A stretch of DNA of 64,000 nucleotides, from assembly GCA_904381335.1 (NCBI GenBank), contig CAJFIN010000001.1, positions 1 to 64,000 on the forward strand, in the 5' to 3' direction. The notes under the pieces are model-generated. The model worked only from the letters and a program-made list of their open reading frames with translations, was not told the DNA's origin and searched no databases. Numbering within the stretch: the first letter of the stretch is position 1; the number at the start of each line of letters is the position of its first letter. The position numbers and the translations under genes were made by a program. Below are positions 44,406 to 56,893 of this stretch, in pieces. This stretch comes from Candidatus Neoanaerotignum galli. Its GTDB lineage: Bacteria > Bacillota > Clostridia > Lachnospirales > Anaerotignaceae.

Positions 44406-45002
44406 TTAGGAAAAGAGCAGCACCTGCAGCCGATCCCGCAGTTTTTCCGCCTCAGCGATAAAAAGGGCTTCTACCGAGCAGTTTTCTTCCACTCCGCCAT
44501 ACCGTAAAATACAGCCCCCCTCAATATGCACAGCCACCGGGTCCACTGAAAGAGCGGCGTTTTTTTTCTGCAAAGCCTCTGACATTTGGTTTTCCCAATC
44601 CTCAGGAAGCCGCGCCAAATCCCTGGCGCAAAAAGCTACTGTCCCTTTTTGCCCTTCCTGGGCACATTTTACCACCAAAGCCAGGCAAAAACGGAAATAA
44701 GATTGTGCCGGTTGATGCAGTAATGCTTCCTTTGCTTCCAGCAAAGCTTGTTGAATCAGCTGCTGCTTTTTTGCCAGCACGCCCTGCCGAAAGGAAAGCT
44801 GTGATGCGGAATGGCCCCGTTCCAGCAACTGCTGAGCCTGCTGATCTGCTTCTTGCTGTGCTGTTTGAAGGATTTGTACCGCATCAGCCTGGGCCTGGGC
44901 GATAAAGGCGTCTGCCTGGGCCTGGGCATCATGGAGCACATCTTGCGCCTCTTGCTGTCCTTCTAAGGCGATTTTTTGGAGGATCGTCTCCAATCCAGCC
45001 AT
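44406..45002 (-). CDS. atpE: V-type ATPase subunit E (peripheral stalk)
   Basis: A 198-residue stator subunit. The N-terminal half is a long helix rich in Ala and Gln (QAQADAFIAQAQADAVQIL), which pairs with subunit G/H; the C-terminal half is the globular E domain with VDPVAVHIEGGCILRYGG. The ATG at 45002 is chosen from GGGGGGA upstream; a longer frame to 45044 overlaps subunit K. The repeated AQAQAD codons give short direct repeats in the DNA at about 44880-44935. Confidence 0.92.
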   Translation of the reverse strand: MAGLETILQKIALEGQQEAQDVLHDAQAQADAFIAQAQADAVQILQTAQQEADQQAQQLLERGHSASQLSFRQGVLAKKQQLIQQALLEAKEALLHQPAQSYFRFCLALVVKCAQEGQKGTVAFCARDLARLPEDWENQMSEALQKKNAALSVDPVAVHIEGGCILRYGGVEENCSVEALFIAEAEKLRDRLQVLLFS

Positions 45003-45033
45003 AATATCCCCCCTTTGCTTTATCCTACTTTCA

Positions 45034-47540
<2,507 letters not shown>

Positions 47541-47558
47541 GGTGTTTCGCCTCCCTTC

Positions 47559-47882
47559 TTAGTGCTCTGGCGCCAAGAAAATTTGACTTACCGCCTCAAG
47601 CACCTGATTTTTACGAATTTGATAACATTCCTCTAACCGTTCCTGTTCCGCCTGCAACCATTGGTCACTTTCTTTTTGTTTTTGCAAACATTCTTCTTTG
47701 GCCGTCTGCAAAATCTGTTCTGTCTGTTTTTTTGCCTCGGCCTTGGCTTCTTCCCGCAGCTGATCTGCATTTTCTTTCGCCGACTGCACCAATGCTTCAG
47801 CCTGGGCTTTTGCCTGGGACACAGCCGCCTGGGCTTGCTCCTCTGCCTGGCGGATTGCTTCTAATGTTTCTTTTGCCACCAA
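47559..47882 (-). CDS. atpH: V-type ATPase subunit H/G (peripheral stalk)
   Basis: A 107-residue, almost wholly helical protein rich in Ala, Gln, Glu and Lys (EAIRQAEEQAQAAVSQAKAQAEAL), with a coiled-coil pattern over residues 5-90. This matches the archaeal-type H (bacterial G) subunit that pairs with E in the stator. It is the first gene of the operon, with GGGGAGG before the ATG and the promoter 35-65 bp upstream. Confidence 0.88.
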   Translation of the reverse strand: MVAKETLEAIRQAEEQAQAAVSQAKAQAEALVQSAKENADQLREEAKAEAKKQTEQILQTAKEECLQKQKESDQWLQAEQERLEECYQIRKNQVLEAVSQIFLAPEH

Positions 47883-47917
47883 AACACCTCCCCATTTGTT
47901 TTATGCAATCTATCTAA

Positions 47918-47946
47918 ATTATAATTTCTTTATCTCTAAATTGCAA
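47918..47946 (-). promoter_or_regulatory. Promoter of the V-ATPase operon
   Basis: TTGCAA, 17 bases, TATAAT on the minus strand, about 35 bases before the first gene. Confidence 0.75.
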
Positions 47947-48085
47947 CATTATTTCTTTCTTCTTCCCTGTTATTTTCTTTTCAAAGATAAAATAATAACA
48001 AAAAATAATCGGAATATTTTTTTATTTTTGACTTATTTTTCAAGCATATTTTCATGCCATGCACCCAATGATCCGGGATAAAATT

Positions 48086-48101
48086 TGTTTCATGTGAAAC
48101 A
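48086..48101. promoter_or_regulatory. parS-like site (one arm mismatch pair)
   Basis: TGTTTCATGTGAAACA: identical to parS except that the central CACGTG is CATGTG. The site is flanked by the same TT/AA context as the perfect site at 37129. It lies between the V-ATPase promoter and the hydrolase gene. Confidence 0.5.
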
Positions 48102-48164
48102 AAAAAAGTCTTTTCTTTTTTCATAAAATCGTTCATAATAAAACTAACAAGGAGGTAACTACCA

Positions 48165-49121
48165 ATGAAATGGAAAAAAACCCTCTCCGCAGCTGCTTTC
48201 ATCCTCGGCACAGCCGGCTTTGCAGCAGCTTGGCAGCAGTGTCTCTTTTTTCTGGCCCAACAAAATGACCCAGAAAAACCGGAACAATTTTATTTATGGC
48301 ACCAAAACCGGATTCATTACAAAAAATCTGGTCAAGGCCCTCCGATTTTACTGCTGCACAGTCTTTGTCCTGGCGCCAGCCACCGAGAATTTTCTGCCAT
48401 CATCCAGCAGCTTTCAAAACACTTTACCGTTTATCGGCCAGACCTATTGGGCTATGGTTTTTCTGATTGCCCAAAAATCACCTATACTTCTTATACCGAT
48501 GCCTGTATGATCCAGGATTTTATTGCCAATGTCATTCAAGCACCTTGTTTTGCCTTAGGCGTTAATGGCTCTGCCACAGCTTTAACCGTGGCCGCAGCGC
48601 TTGATCCAACAAAATTTCGCCGTCTTTTTCTGCTTTCTCCCACAGGAATCACCGACCCTGTCGCACAAAATAGAGATCGCTTAATTCAACGGATATTGGA
48701 ACTGCCGTTTTATGGTACCATGAAATATCTATCCGCTGTTTCCCGGCGAAAAATCGCCTACTTTTTAAAAAAAGATGGCTTCTATGCCCCGGAAAAAGTG
48801 ACAAAAGAACTAGTGGATCAGTTTTATTTTCCTTCTCACAGCGCCAATACAGCCGCTCGGTTTAGTTATGCATCCCAAAAGGCTCATTTTCGAACCATGA
48901 CCTTTTTGCCCTTTTTCCAAAAACTTACCGTGCCATATGCCATTGGCTGGGGAGAAGAAAACAAAGAAAATCCCATAGAAAATATGGCTATGCTGGAGAA
49001 ACTGCACCCGGAAAAGCCCTACTATATCTTTGAAAAAACGCGGCTTTTTCCTCATTTGGAAAACCCTGCCGCCTTTTCACAGTTATTGCAGCAAGAAATG
49101 AAAGAAAAAAAATTGGAGTGA
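48165..49121 (+). CDS. Alpha/beta-hydrolase fold protein, membrane-anchored
   Basis: A 318-residue protein with an N-terminal signal anchor (KTLSAAAFILGTAGFAAAW), then an alpha/beta-hydrolase domain: PPILLLHSLCPGASHREF (oxyanion HG-like turn as HS) and VYRPDLLGYGFSD. At the nucleophile elbow FALGVNGSATAL the expected Gly-X-Ser-X-Gly has Asn where the Ser should be, with a Ser two positions later. The C-terminal FPHLENPAAF provides the usual His. It may be inactive or use a shifted serine. AAGGAGG precedes the ATG. First of three plus-strand genes; function unknown. Confidence 0.8.
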   Translation: MKWKKTLSAAAFILGTAGFAAAWQQCLFFLAQQNDPEKPEQFYLWHQNRIHYKKSGQGPPILLLHSLCPGASHREFSAIIQQLSKHFTVYRPDLLGYGFSDCPKITYTSYTDACMIQDFIANVIQAPCFALGVNGSATALTVAAALDPTKFRRLFLLSPTGITDPVAQNRDRLIQRILELPFYGTMKYLSAVSRRKIAYFLKKDGFYAPEKVTKELVDQFYFPSHSANTAARFSYASQKAHFRTMTFLPFFQKLTVPYAIGWGEENKENPIENMAMLEKLHPEKPYYIFEKTRLFPHLENPAAFSQLLQQEMKEKKLE

Positions 49122-49128
49122 ATCAACC

Positions 49129-49647
49129 ATGAACAATGAAACACCAAATCAGCCGGAAACCATGACGGAAGCAGAAAAAGAACAACATTTTCAAGAGGTC
49201 ATTGAATATGTCATCAACTATACCAAAAGCGATTATGGCAGCGGCATCATGAAACTAATGCAGCCAGAATTGATTCGCTGCAGTCTCAAAGAAAAAGAAG
49301 TGGTCATCCACCATCATGTGGAAGATTGGGAATTAAATCCCCAAGGTTCTATGCATGGCGGATTGTTATGCGCCGCTTTTGATAACGCCTATGGCATGAT
49401 CTCCCATTATTTTAGTGATAACAGTTTCATCACTACCGTGGATCTTTCTACCCGGTTTTTAAAACCCATTCCTGCCGGCAGCAATTTATCCATCCGTGTA
49501 CAAGCCCGTTCCACAGGCCGCACGCTCATCAGTTTAACCGGAGAAGCTTATCTGGACAGCGGATTACTCGTTGCCACCAGCAGCGCTACCTTTATGATCC
49601 TGCGGGGGAAACCAACCCAGATCAACAAATTACACATTCAAAATTAA
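49129..49647 (+). CDS. PaaI family hotdog-fold thioesterase
   Basis: A 172-residue protein with an acidic N-terminus followed by a single hotdog domain. NPQGSMHGGLLCAAFDNAYG (HGG motif and catalytic Asp), TTVDLSTRFLKPIPAG and the FMILRG end are typical of PaaI/DUF4442-type acyl-CoA thioesterases. The substrate cannot be told. It starts seven bases after the hydrolase stop, so it is cotranscribed; GGAGTG precedes the ATG. Confidence 0.87.
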   Translation: MNNETPNQPETMTEAEKEQHFQEVIEYVINYTKSDYGSGIMKLMQPELIRCSLKEKEVVIHHHVEDWELNPQGSMHGGLLCAAFDNAYGMISHYFSDNSFITTVDLSTRFLKPIPAGSNLSIRVQARSTGRTLISLTGEAYLDSGLLVATSSATFMILRGKPTQINKLHIQN

Positions 49648-49675
49648 TGAAACAAAAAAGGAAGGAAGGATTTTT

Positions 49676-50167
49676 ATGAGAAGAAAAGACCGTGACATTA
49701 CCAATAATAAGGCAAGAATTTGCGCACTGTTGGACCGGACCAGCCATATGGTGCTGACCATTCCAGATGATCCCATGCCCTATACCGTGCCCATTAGCTA
49801 TGGATATGAACAAACAGAGCAGGGATTTCGGTTTTATTTTCATTGCGCCAAAGAGGGCCGGAAAGTGACTTTGCTCCAGCAGTACAGCACCATCGGCGTT
49901 TGCGTATGCCGGGCAGCAGAACTGATCAAAAGCGATATCTCCTGCAAATATGGTACGGAATTTGAAAGCCTTCTTGGTACCGGCACTGCCTGTGAAATAA
50001 CAGATCCAAACGAAAAGATCCATGCCTTGACAGTGCTGTTAAAGCGGTATGACGCCAATGCGCCCATTCATTTTGGAGAAAAAATCCTGGCAGCTACCAA
50101 AGTGTATGCCATTGATGTAAAAGACTATACGGCAAAAGCCAACTTTGAACTGGAAGAAACAAAATAA
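49676..50167 (+). CDS. Pyridoxamine 5'-phosphate oxidase family (NimA-like) flavin-binding protein
   Basis: A 163-residue split-beta-barrel protein. RRKDRDITNNKARICALLDRTSHMVLTI at the start, PYTVPISYGYEQ, YFHCAKEGRKVTLLQQ and SVFGTGT-like GTGTACEI are characteristic of the NimA-like branch of the PNPOx superfamily, which binds FMN or heme; some members reduce nitroimidazoles. Activity here is not known. Third gene of the plus-strand group, with AAGGAAGGA before the ATG, followed by a strong hairpin. Confidence 0.88.
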   Translation: MRRKDRDITNNKARICALLDRTSHMVLTIPDDPMPYTVPISYGYEQTEQGFRFYFHCAKEGRKVTLLQQYSTIGVCVCRAAELIKSDISCKYGTEFESLLGTGTACEITDPNEKIHALTVLLKRYDANAPIHFGEKILAATKVYAIDVKDYTAKANFELEETK

Positions 50168-50187
50168 AAATCTAAAGTAAAAAATCA

Positions 50188-50228
50188 CACCGTCCCCCCT
50201 CAAGTGGTCCACCTGAGGGGGGACGGTG
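50188..50228. terminator. Long perfect hairpin after the plus-strand group
   Basis: CACCGTCCCCCCTCA and TGAGGGGGGACGGTG form a 15-bp perfect stem with an 11-base loop, 20 bases after the last stop. No T run follows on either strand, so it may act as an mRNA 3' stabiliser or a terminator of another kind. Confidence 0.6.
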
Positions 50229-50798
50229 ATATATGATGATAAAATAACCATAATAAAAATTCATTGCTATTTTCAAGGGAAAAAGTGGATCTTCCCATTT
50301 TCATTTACACCATAGCCATGATAAAAACAAGATAGTATGCCGGATTTGCCTACATCGCATATTGACAAATACCCAGCTAATGATCAAGAGAATTTGAAAT
50401 TACTTTTTTCTGATTTAGTTGATTTAACTAGAAATTATCCTGGATCTTTATCCTTCGGATGGATTTATCTTTTCAACTGAAAAACAGCTCATTTTAGATA
50501 TACGAAATATTGTCTTTATGCCATCCCTTCTTTTTCCACTGAATGATTTCCTCTTTTTACAGTGTCTCATTACTGCCAATCCCTTTCATCAGCTATGGAT
50601 CATCCATTGAAGTAGACAAAAATTGTTGTTGCTTTCCACGCCATACGATAGTTCATCTAAGAGAGCTAATGATAAGTTTTCCCCAAAATAGGAGCTATGC
50701 TCTAAAAAACAGTGGATATCCGCCCTTCTTTTCAGCGAAACATGGGGATAACTAGCTTTTTTTCTTCTTTTTCGTTTCTTTTTGAAAGAAAGATTCTC
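50229..50798. other. Intergenic region, AT-rich, possible orphan frame
   Basis: A 570-bp gap before noc. A 47-codon frame at 50337-50480 on the plus strand (MPDLPTSHIDKYP, ending WIYLFN) has protein-like composition but no Shine-Dalgarno and no recognised family, and may be a fragment of a lost gene. Nothing else is supported. Confidence 0.35.
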
Positions 50799-50827
50799 TT
50801 TCAATAGAAAAATATGGTTGATATACT
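50799..50827 (+). promoter_or_regulatory. Promoter of noc
   Basis: TTTCAA, 17 bases, TATACT, about 50 bases before the noc start codon. Confidence 0.55.
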
Positions 50828-50875
50828 AAAAGAAACCATTTTAGAACACAAAAGAAAAAAGGAGCGTGACCCATT

Positions 50876-51715
50876 ATGGCAGAAGCCATCCGTTTTTCTG
50901 ATTTTTATCCGGTAAAAGACGACAAACAACAGCCACAAATCCAATCGCTGCCCATAGAGCAAATCAAAACCAGTCCAAACCAAAGCCGCCGTTATCTCTA
51001 TGATACCTCTCTGGATTCTTTGGTTAAAAGTATTCGGGAGGTTGGCGTACTTCAGCCAATTACCGTGCGAAAAATGGGAGAAGCACAGTATGAATTGGTT
51101 TGTGGAGAGCGAAGGTTACGGGCCGCTCGGCTGGCAGGACAGACCACCATTCCAGCCATACTGCGATCTGCCAATGATGGGAAAAGCGCTCTGCTGGCGC
51201 TGACAGAAAACCTGCAAAGACAAGATTTACATTTTTTAGAAGAAGCAGCTGGCATCCAAAGCCTGATCCAAGAATATGGCCTGACACAAGAAGAAGCTGC
51301 CAGAAAACTGGGAAAAAGCCAATCTGCTATCTCCAATAAGCTTCGGCTTCTTCGGCTCAGTGAGCCCGTAAAAAAAATGATCTTAACACACCATCTGACC
51401 GAACGTCATGCCCGGGCACTCCTACGAATCCCTCAAGAGCAGCAAATGTTAGAAGTTGTGCATCGAGTTGTAGTAGAAGAATTAAATGTAAAAAAAACCG
51501 AAGAATTGGTATCCCAGGTCATGGCAGACCTACGAGACCAGTTGGTGCAAAGCCATGACCAAAAAGTAAAGCGCAGTTTAGGCGATCTGCGGCTCATTAC
51601 CAACAGTGTAAAACAAACAGTGCAGCTGATCCGACAAGCTGGGATCAAAGCCGCTTATGAAATCGAAGAAGAACAGGATAAATGTGAAGTAAAAATACAT
51701 ATTGAGTTAGGATAA
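50876..51715 (+). CDS. noc: Nucleoid occlusion protein Noc (ParB family)
   Basis: A second ParB-family protein, 279 residues. Domains: IEQIKTSPNQSRRYLYD, the ParB/Srx CTP-binding core GERRLRAARLAG, the helix-turn-helix with AARKLGKSQSAISNKLRLLRL, whose QSAISNKLRLL wording is typical of Noc rather than ParB, and a C-terminal dimerisation region. In B. subtilis Noc binds its own sites, coats the membrane and stops Z-ring assembly over DNA. The N-terminus (AEAIRFSDFYPV) is only loosely like the Noc membrane-binding helix. AAAGGAG precedes the ATG. No gidA, mnmE or rsmG lie next to it, unlike the Bacillus arrangement. Confidence 0.85.
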   Translation: MAEAIRFSDFYPVKDDKQQPQIQSLPIEQIKTSPNQSRRYLYDTSLDSLVKSIREVGVLQPITVRKMGEAQYELVCGERRLRAARLAGQTTIPAILRSANDGKSALLALTENLQRQDLHFLEEAAGIQSLIQEYGLTQEEAARKLGKSQSAISNKLRLLRLSEPVKKMILTHHLTERHARALLRIPQEQQMLEVVHRVVVEELNVKKTEELVSQVMADLRDQLVQSHDQKVKRSLGDLRLITNSVKQTVQLIRQAGIKAAYEIEEEQDKCEVKIHIELG

Positions 51716-52004
51716 AGCATCAAATTTCTGTGATATCCTCATCAGGTTTCAAAACAGCCATCTGCTATCCTCTGAAAACCAACGAAAACGATAAGATAGA
51801 GATCCCACAGAATCCACTTTGATTCATTTTGATTCATTTTGATTCATTTTTTGCCAATTGTTAGGCTTCTCTGATTCGCCAGAAAGAACATGTCAAATCA
51901 GTAAGAAACCAAACGATCTCTACCAGACATGAAACCGCCATAGCAACTGCCCTTCTTTATCAGCCATACTTTGAAAAACAATGCCACTTTTTCAACAAAA
52001 ATAT
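51716..52004. other. Intergenic region with a short tandem repeat
   Basis: Gap between converging noc and gyrA. At 51821-51850 the 10-bp unit GATTCATTTT is repeated three times exactly. No gene. Confidence 0.65.
51821..51850. repeat. Three tandem copies of GATTCATTTT
   Basis: Three exact head-to-tail copies, each 10 bp. The purpose is unknown; such AT-rich arrays vary by slippage. Confidence 0.85.
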
Positions 52005-52037
52005 AAAAAAACAGCCAAAAAATATGGCTGTTTTTTT
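52005..52037. terminator. Terminator of gyrA (bidirectional)
   Basis: AAAAAAACAGCCA and TGGCTGTTTTTTT form a stem with A and T runs on its two sides, 40 bases after the gyrA stop on the minus strand; it could also end noc transcripts. Confidence 0.85.
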
Positions 52038-52076
52038 ATATTTGATCACATGATATGTATTTAATAGAGAGACATT

Positions 52077-54602
52077 TTACGCTTCATCTTCCGGCAGATC
52101 CGCCAAATTTTGAGCAACCAGCGTTTCTAAATCCTCCTGAGGATGAGATGACTGCACATCTTCCACATCTTCTTCCTGGATTTTTGCTACCCCCACCACT
52201 TTGACGCCATCTGCCACTTGAATCAATTTCACACCTTGACTAATCCGGCCAACGGTGGAGATATCTCCCCCACGCAAACGGATAATCACGCCTTCATTGG
52301 TCACCAACATCACTTCTTCTTGGTCATTAATGACGATACTAGAAACCAGAGGACCCGTTTTATCGGTAATGGCATGAATCTTTACCCCTTGTCCGCCCCG
52401 GTTCTGCAAGTGAAATTCTGAGCTGAGGGTACGTTTGCCATACCCATTTTCTGTGACATTTAAAATCTGATCTCCATCCGTGATGATACCGGCAGAAATC
52501 ACATAGTCTCCTTCTTTTAACTTAATCGCACGCACCCCGGTGGCCACTCGGCCCATGGCTCGAGCATCTTCCACATGGAAACGGATTCCCATACCATAAC
52601 GGGTGGCAACAAAAATTTCATCTCCATCTCCTGCTAACAACACCTGAATGAGCGCATCTCCTTCCCGAAGATTGATGGCATTTAGGCCGCCCTTTCGGAT
52701 ATTCCGATAGCTCATCATATCTGTCCGCTTGATAACGCCCTCTTTGGTTACCATGACAAAATATCTGTCTTTTTGCAGCTTTTTCACTGGGATGACAGCA
52801 GTAATCGTTTCATCGGCAGAAAGTTCCAACAAATTAACAATGGCTACGCCGCGGGCCGTTCTACCTGCTTCAGGAATCTGATACCCTTTTAGACGGTATA
52901 CCTTACCGAAGTTGGTAAAAAAGAGCACTGTATCCAAATTAGAAGAGATGAAGAGATCTTTGACAAAGTCCTCCTCCCGGGTTTGCATACCGATAATGCC
53001 TTTACCGCCCCGGTTCTGGCTTCGATACGTATCTAACGGCGTCCGTTTGATGTAATGAAGGTGGGACATGGTAAACACGTCCGTTTCTTCTTCGATCAAG
53101 TCTTCAATATCAATTTCGCCTGGATTATCCAAAATCTCTGTACGGCGGGAATCGGCATATTTTGCTTTAATGGCCAAAATTTCTTCTCGAATCACACCAT
53201 ATAACACAGCTTCATCAGCCAAGATAGATTTATAATATTGAATCTTTTGCAGCAGATCCTGATATTCCGCATCAATCTTTTCATGCTCCAAGCCTTGCAA
53301 ACGGCGCAGCTGCATTTCCAAAATGGCCTGAGACTGTATTTCAGAAAGCTGAAACCGCTCCATCAGTCTTTCTTTTGCATCATCATAACTTTCACGGATG
53401 GTGCGGATCACCTCATCAATATGATCTAAAGCAATGCGCAGCCCTTCTAAGATATGGGCCCGGCGTTCTGCCTTATCCAAGTCAAACTGGGTCCGGCGGC
53501 GCACCACATCTTCCTGATGCTTGAGATATTCCTCCAAAGCCGTTTTCAGATTGAGAACCTCTGGCCGACCGTCCACCAGCGCCAGCATGATCACGCCAAA
53601 ACTCTCCTGCAGCTGGGTATACTGATACAGCTGGTTTAACACCACATTGGCATTGACATCTTTTTTCAAATCAATGGTAATTTTAATGCCTTCTCCAGCG
53701 GATTGATCTACAATATCCCGAATACCTTCGATCTTTTTCTCCCGCACCAAATCGGCAATTTTTTCCACCAAGCGGGCCTTATTAACCTGATAAGGGATTT
53801 CCGTAATTACAATCTTTTCATACCCATGTCCGGCTGGTTCAATCTCCGCCCGACCACGCACCAAAATCTTTCCTCGGCCCGTACGGTAGGCAGCTCGGAT
53901 GCCACTGCGGCCCAAAATAGTAGCACCAGTGGGAAAATCTGGGCCATGGATACACTCTATCAGTTCTTCCACATCCGTTTGACGATGCTCATTGATCTGG
54001 TTATCAATGATCTTTACTACCCCATCAATCACTTCACCCAAGTTATGCGGCGGAATATTGGTGGCCATACCAACGGCAATACCGGATGACCCATTGATGA
54101 GCAAATTCGGAATACGAGATGGCAGCACCGAAGGTTCTTTTTCATTACCATCATAGTTTGGCACAAAATCTACGGTATTTTTTTCAATATCCGCCAACAT
54201 TTCAGCGGAAATTCGGCTTAACCGTGCCTCGGTATAACGGCTGGCTGCAGCGCCATCACCATCAATGGAGCCAAAATTGCCATGGCCATCCACCAATGGA
54301 TAACGCATAGAAAAATTCTGCGCCATCCGGACCATTGCCTGATAAATAGAGCTATCCCCATGGGGATGATACTTACCCATGGTATCACCCACAATACGGG
54401 CAGATTTACGATAGCCCTTTGAGGGATCCAGATTCATCTCGTTCATGGCGTAAAGAATCCGGCGGTGCACTGGCTTTAAACCATCCCGCACATCGGGCAG
54501 AGCCCGGGAAACGATAACGCTCATGGCATAGTCGATATAATATTGCTTCATTTCTTCGCCAATATCGACTTCTATCATTTTATCGATCTGCTGTTCACTC
54601 AT
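52077..54602 (-). CDS. gyrA: DNA gyrase subunit A
   Basis: Breakage-reunion subunit that introduces negative supercoils with GyrB. 841 residues: winged-helix/tower domain with [21 protein letters not shown], the catalytic tyrosine Tyr123 in AASRYTEAR, the GyrA-box QNRGGKG (about 540) and a six-bladed C-terminal pinwheel, ending in an acidic tail. In the quinolone-resistance-determining region [15 protein letters not shown], Ser84 is present but the acidic residue four positions later is Gln88. It follows gyrB by 18 bp. Confidence 0.98.
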   Translation of the reverse strand: MSEQQIDKMIEVDIGEEMKQYYIDYAMSVIVSRALPDVRDGLKPVHRRILYAMNEMNLDPSKGYRKSARIVGDTMGKYHPHGDSSIYQAMVRMAQNFSMRYPLVDGHGNFGSIDGDGAAASRYTEARLSRISAEMLADIEKNTVDFVPNYDGNEKEPSVLPSRIPNLLINGSSGIAVGMATNIPPHNLGEVIDGVVKIIDNQINEHRQTDVEELIECIHGPDFPTGATILGRSGIRAAYRTGRGKILVRGRAEIEPAGHGYEKIVITEIPYQVNKARLVEKIADLVREKKIEGIRDIVDQSAGEGIKITIDLKKDVNANVVLNQLYQYTQLQESFGVIMLALVDGRPEVLNLKTALEEYLKHQEDVVRRRTQFDLDKAERRAHILEGLRIALDHIDEVIRTIRESYDDAKERLMERFQLSEIQSQAILEMQLRRLQGLEHEKIDAEYQDLLQKIQYYKSILADEAVLYGVIREEILAIKAKYADSRRTEILDNPGEIDIEDLIEEETDVFTMSHLHYIKRTPLDTYRSQNRGGKGIIGMQTREEDFVKDLFISSNLDTVLFFTNFGKVYRLKGYQIPEAGRTARGVAIVNLLELSADETITAVIPVKKLQKDRYFVMVTKEGVIKRTDMMSYRNIRKGGLNAINLREGDALIQVLLAGDGDEIFVATRYGMGIRFHVEDARAMGRVATGVRAIKLKEGDYVISAGIITDGDQILNVTENGYGKRTLSSEFHLQNRGGQGVKIHAITDKTGPLVSSIVINDQEEVMLVTNEGVIIRLRGGDISTVGRISQGVKLIQVADGVKVVGVAKIQEEDVEDVQSSHPQEDLETLVAQNLADLPEDEA

Positions 54603-54620
54603 GCCTTTGCCTCTCTCCCC

Positions 54621-56525
54621 TTAAATATCCAACGTACCATAGGCAGCGTTTTCCCGGATGAAATTTCGTCTTGGCTCCACTTTATCGCCCATCAGCATAC
54701 TAAAGATGGCGTCCGCCTGAATCGCATCATTGAGCTCCACTTTTTTCAAGATCCGATTTTCCTTTGCCATTGTGGTATCCCGCAGCTGGTCAAAGTCCAT
54801 CTCGCCCAAACCTTTATAGCGCTGGATATCTTTGATCCCAGTGCGGCCAATTCTATCATACAGAGCTTCTAATTCCTTATCATCATAAACATAATAATGC
54901 TGTTTATTCTTTTCTACCCGGTATAAAGGCGGTTGAGCCACATACACCTTTTCCTCCGTAATCAACGGCTGCATATACCGGTAAAAGAAGGTCAAAAGAA
55001 GGGTACGAATATGGGCACCATCCACATCTGCATCGGTCATAATCACAATTTTATGATACCGAAGTTTTGAAATATCAAAATCATCAGAAATACCCGTACC
55101 AAAGGCAGTGATCATATTTTTAATCTCTTCACTGGCCAAAATACGGTCAATCCGGGCCTTTTCCACATTTAAAATTTTTCCCCGCAATGGCAGCACTGCC
55201 TGGGTATGGGGATCTCTAGCCTGTTTTGCAGAACCGCCGGCAGAATCCCCTTCCACCAGATAAATCTCGCAATTTTCTGGATTTTTATCGGTACAATCCT
55301 GAAGTTTCCCAGGCAAGCGGCTAGAATCCAGGCCCGTTTTCCGGCGCACCAGCTCCCGGGCTTTTTTTGCCGCTTCCCGGGCACGGCTGGCTACCAACCC
55401 TTTTTCAAAAATCGTCTTACCAATGGCCGGGTTTTCTTCTAAGAAATAGGTCAACTGTTCGCTGACGATACTATCCACAATACCCTTGACTTCACTATTG
55501 CCCAGCTTCGTTTTCGTTTGTCCTTCAAACTGCGGCTCCCGCACCTTGACACTGATGACGGTAGTTAATCCCTCCCGCACATCATCGCCAGTGAGGTTTT
55601 TATCGCTATCTTTCAGCAATCCCATCTTCCTGCCATAGGCATTTAACGTACGCAATAAACCAGATCGAAAGCCAATCAAATGGGTACCGCCATCCGTGGT
55701 GTTGATATTATTGACAAAGGTATACATATTTTCCGTATACCCATCATTATGCTGGAACGCCACTTCCACCATGACATTATCTTTTTCTCCTTCGGCATAA
55801 AAAATCTTATCATACAAAGGAGTACGGCTTTGATTGATATAGGCGACAAATTCTTTAATACCGCCTTCATAATGAAAACATTCACTCTGCTGCTGACCGG
55901 CTCTGGCATCAACAAGGCAAATTTTCAGCCCTTTGGTTAAAAAAGCAGTCTCCCGCAGACGCTGTTTCAGCACATCATAATCATATTCAATGGTTTCAAA
56001 AATGGCATCATCAGCCAAAAACCGGATTTCCGTCCCCCGCTGCTCGGTCTGGCCAATCACATGCAAAGCCGTCACGGGATGACCCCCATTTTCATAACGC
56101 TGAAAATAGATTTTTCCCTCACTAAATACTTTTACCTCCAGCCATCGGCTTAATGCATTGACCACAGAAGCGCCAACCCCATGCAGACCACCGGAGACCT
56201 TGTATCCTCCACCGCCAAATTTACCGCCGGCATGAAGGATGGTAAAAACCACCTCCACAGCAGAAATACCCTTTTGATGCTGAATACCGGTGGGAATACC
56301 ACGGCCATTATCCCGAACGCAAATGACATTGCCCTCTTCCACCGTCACATCGATTTGGGTGCAATAACCTGCTAAAGCCTCATCCACGGCATTATCCACG
56401 ATCTCATACACCAGATGATGCAGGCCCTTACTGCTGGTGGAACCGATATACATCCCTGGCCGTTTCCGCACAGCCTCTAAGCCCTCCAAAACCTGGATCT
56501 GGTCCTCATTATAATCTCTTGACAT
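54621..56525 (-). CDS. gyrB: DNA gyrase subunit B
   Basis: ATPase subunit of gyrase, 634 residues. The GHKL ATP-binding domain has [25 protein letters not shown] and [14 protein letters not shown]; the transducer and Toprim domains contain [26 protein letters not shown] and [12 protein letters not shown] (metal aspartates). No insert of the Gram-negative type. Own promoter and a leader with a strong stem upstream; operon with gyrA. Confidence 0.98.
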   Translation of the reverse strand: MSRDYNEDQIQVLEGLEAVRKRPGMYIGSTSSKGLHHLVYEIVDNAVDEALAGYCTQIDVTVEEGNVICVRDNGRGIPTGIQHQKGISAVEVVFTILHAGGKFGGGGYKVSGGLHGVGASVVNALSRWLEVKVFSEGKIYFQRYENGGHPVTALHVIGQTEQRGTEIRFLADDAIFETIEYDYDVLKQRLRETAFLTKGLKICLVDARAGQQQSECFHYEGGIKEFVAYINQSRTPLYDKIFYAEGEKDNVMVEVAFQHNDGYTENMYTFVNNINTTDGGTHLIGFRSGLLRTLNAYGRKMGLLKDSDKNLTGDDVREGLTTVISVKVREPQFEGQTKTKLGNSEVKGIVDSIVSEQLTYFLEENPAIGKTIFEKGLVASRAREAAKKARELVRRKTGLDSSRLPGKLQDCTDKNPENCEIYLVEGDSAGGSAKQARDPHTQAVLPLRGKILNVEKARIDRILASEEIKNMITAFGTGISDDFDISKLRYHKIVIMTDADVDGAHIRTLLLTFFYRYMQPLITEEKVYVAQPPLYRVEKNKQHYYVYDDKELEALYDRIGRTGIKDIQRYKGLGEMDFDQLRDTTMAKENRILKKVELNDAIQADAIFSMLMGDKVEPRRNFIRENAAYGTLDI

Positions 56526-56590
56526 ACCCGTCTCTCCTTATTGGTCTATACAAATCTTGTTTTCACAACAAGACTACCCTCGTCACGGAA

Positions 56591-56625
56591 AGCGGCCTTT
56601 GGAAAAACGCTCCCCAAAGGCCGCT
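56591..56625 (-). promoter_or_regulatory. Strong hairpin in the gyrB 5' leader
   Basis: AGCGGCCTTTGG and CCAAAGGCCGCT form a 12-bp stem between the gyrB promoter and start codon. No T run follows. It may control gyrB mRNA stability or translation. Confidence 0.55.
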
Positions 56626-56638
56626 GTCAACTATAATA

Positions 56639-56667
56639 AGTATATCATAAAAACGGAGTTTTTACAA
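56639..56667 (-). promoter_or_regulatory. Promoter of gyrB-gyrA
   Basis: TTGTAA, 17 bases, TATACT on the minus strand, about 115 bases before the gyrB start. Confidence 0.65.
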
Positions 56668-56860
56668 GAGGAATCGCGAGAATATCCCGTATAATGGCTC
56701 TAATTTGCCATTACCCTTTCTTGTTGTACCCCTATGCGTAGCAAAGAAAAAAAACCAAGTAGAGCAAATAAAGAGAAAAGACGAATGAAAATTCCAAAAA
56801 AAGGAAAGACAATACAAAAAGATACCCCTATGCCGTTGCAATCATGAGGGGCGAAAAAGA

Positions 56861-56893
56861 AAAAACCCTTTTTCTCAAAAAAAGGAAAAGGGG
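56861..56893 (-). terminator. Possible terminator downstream of recF
   Basis: On the minus strand CCCCTTTTCC and GAAAAAGGG pair, followed by TTTTTTC. It lies about 255 bases after the recF stop and separates the dnaA-recF unit from the gyrB promoter. Confidence 0.6.
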
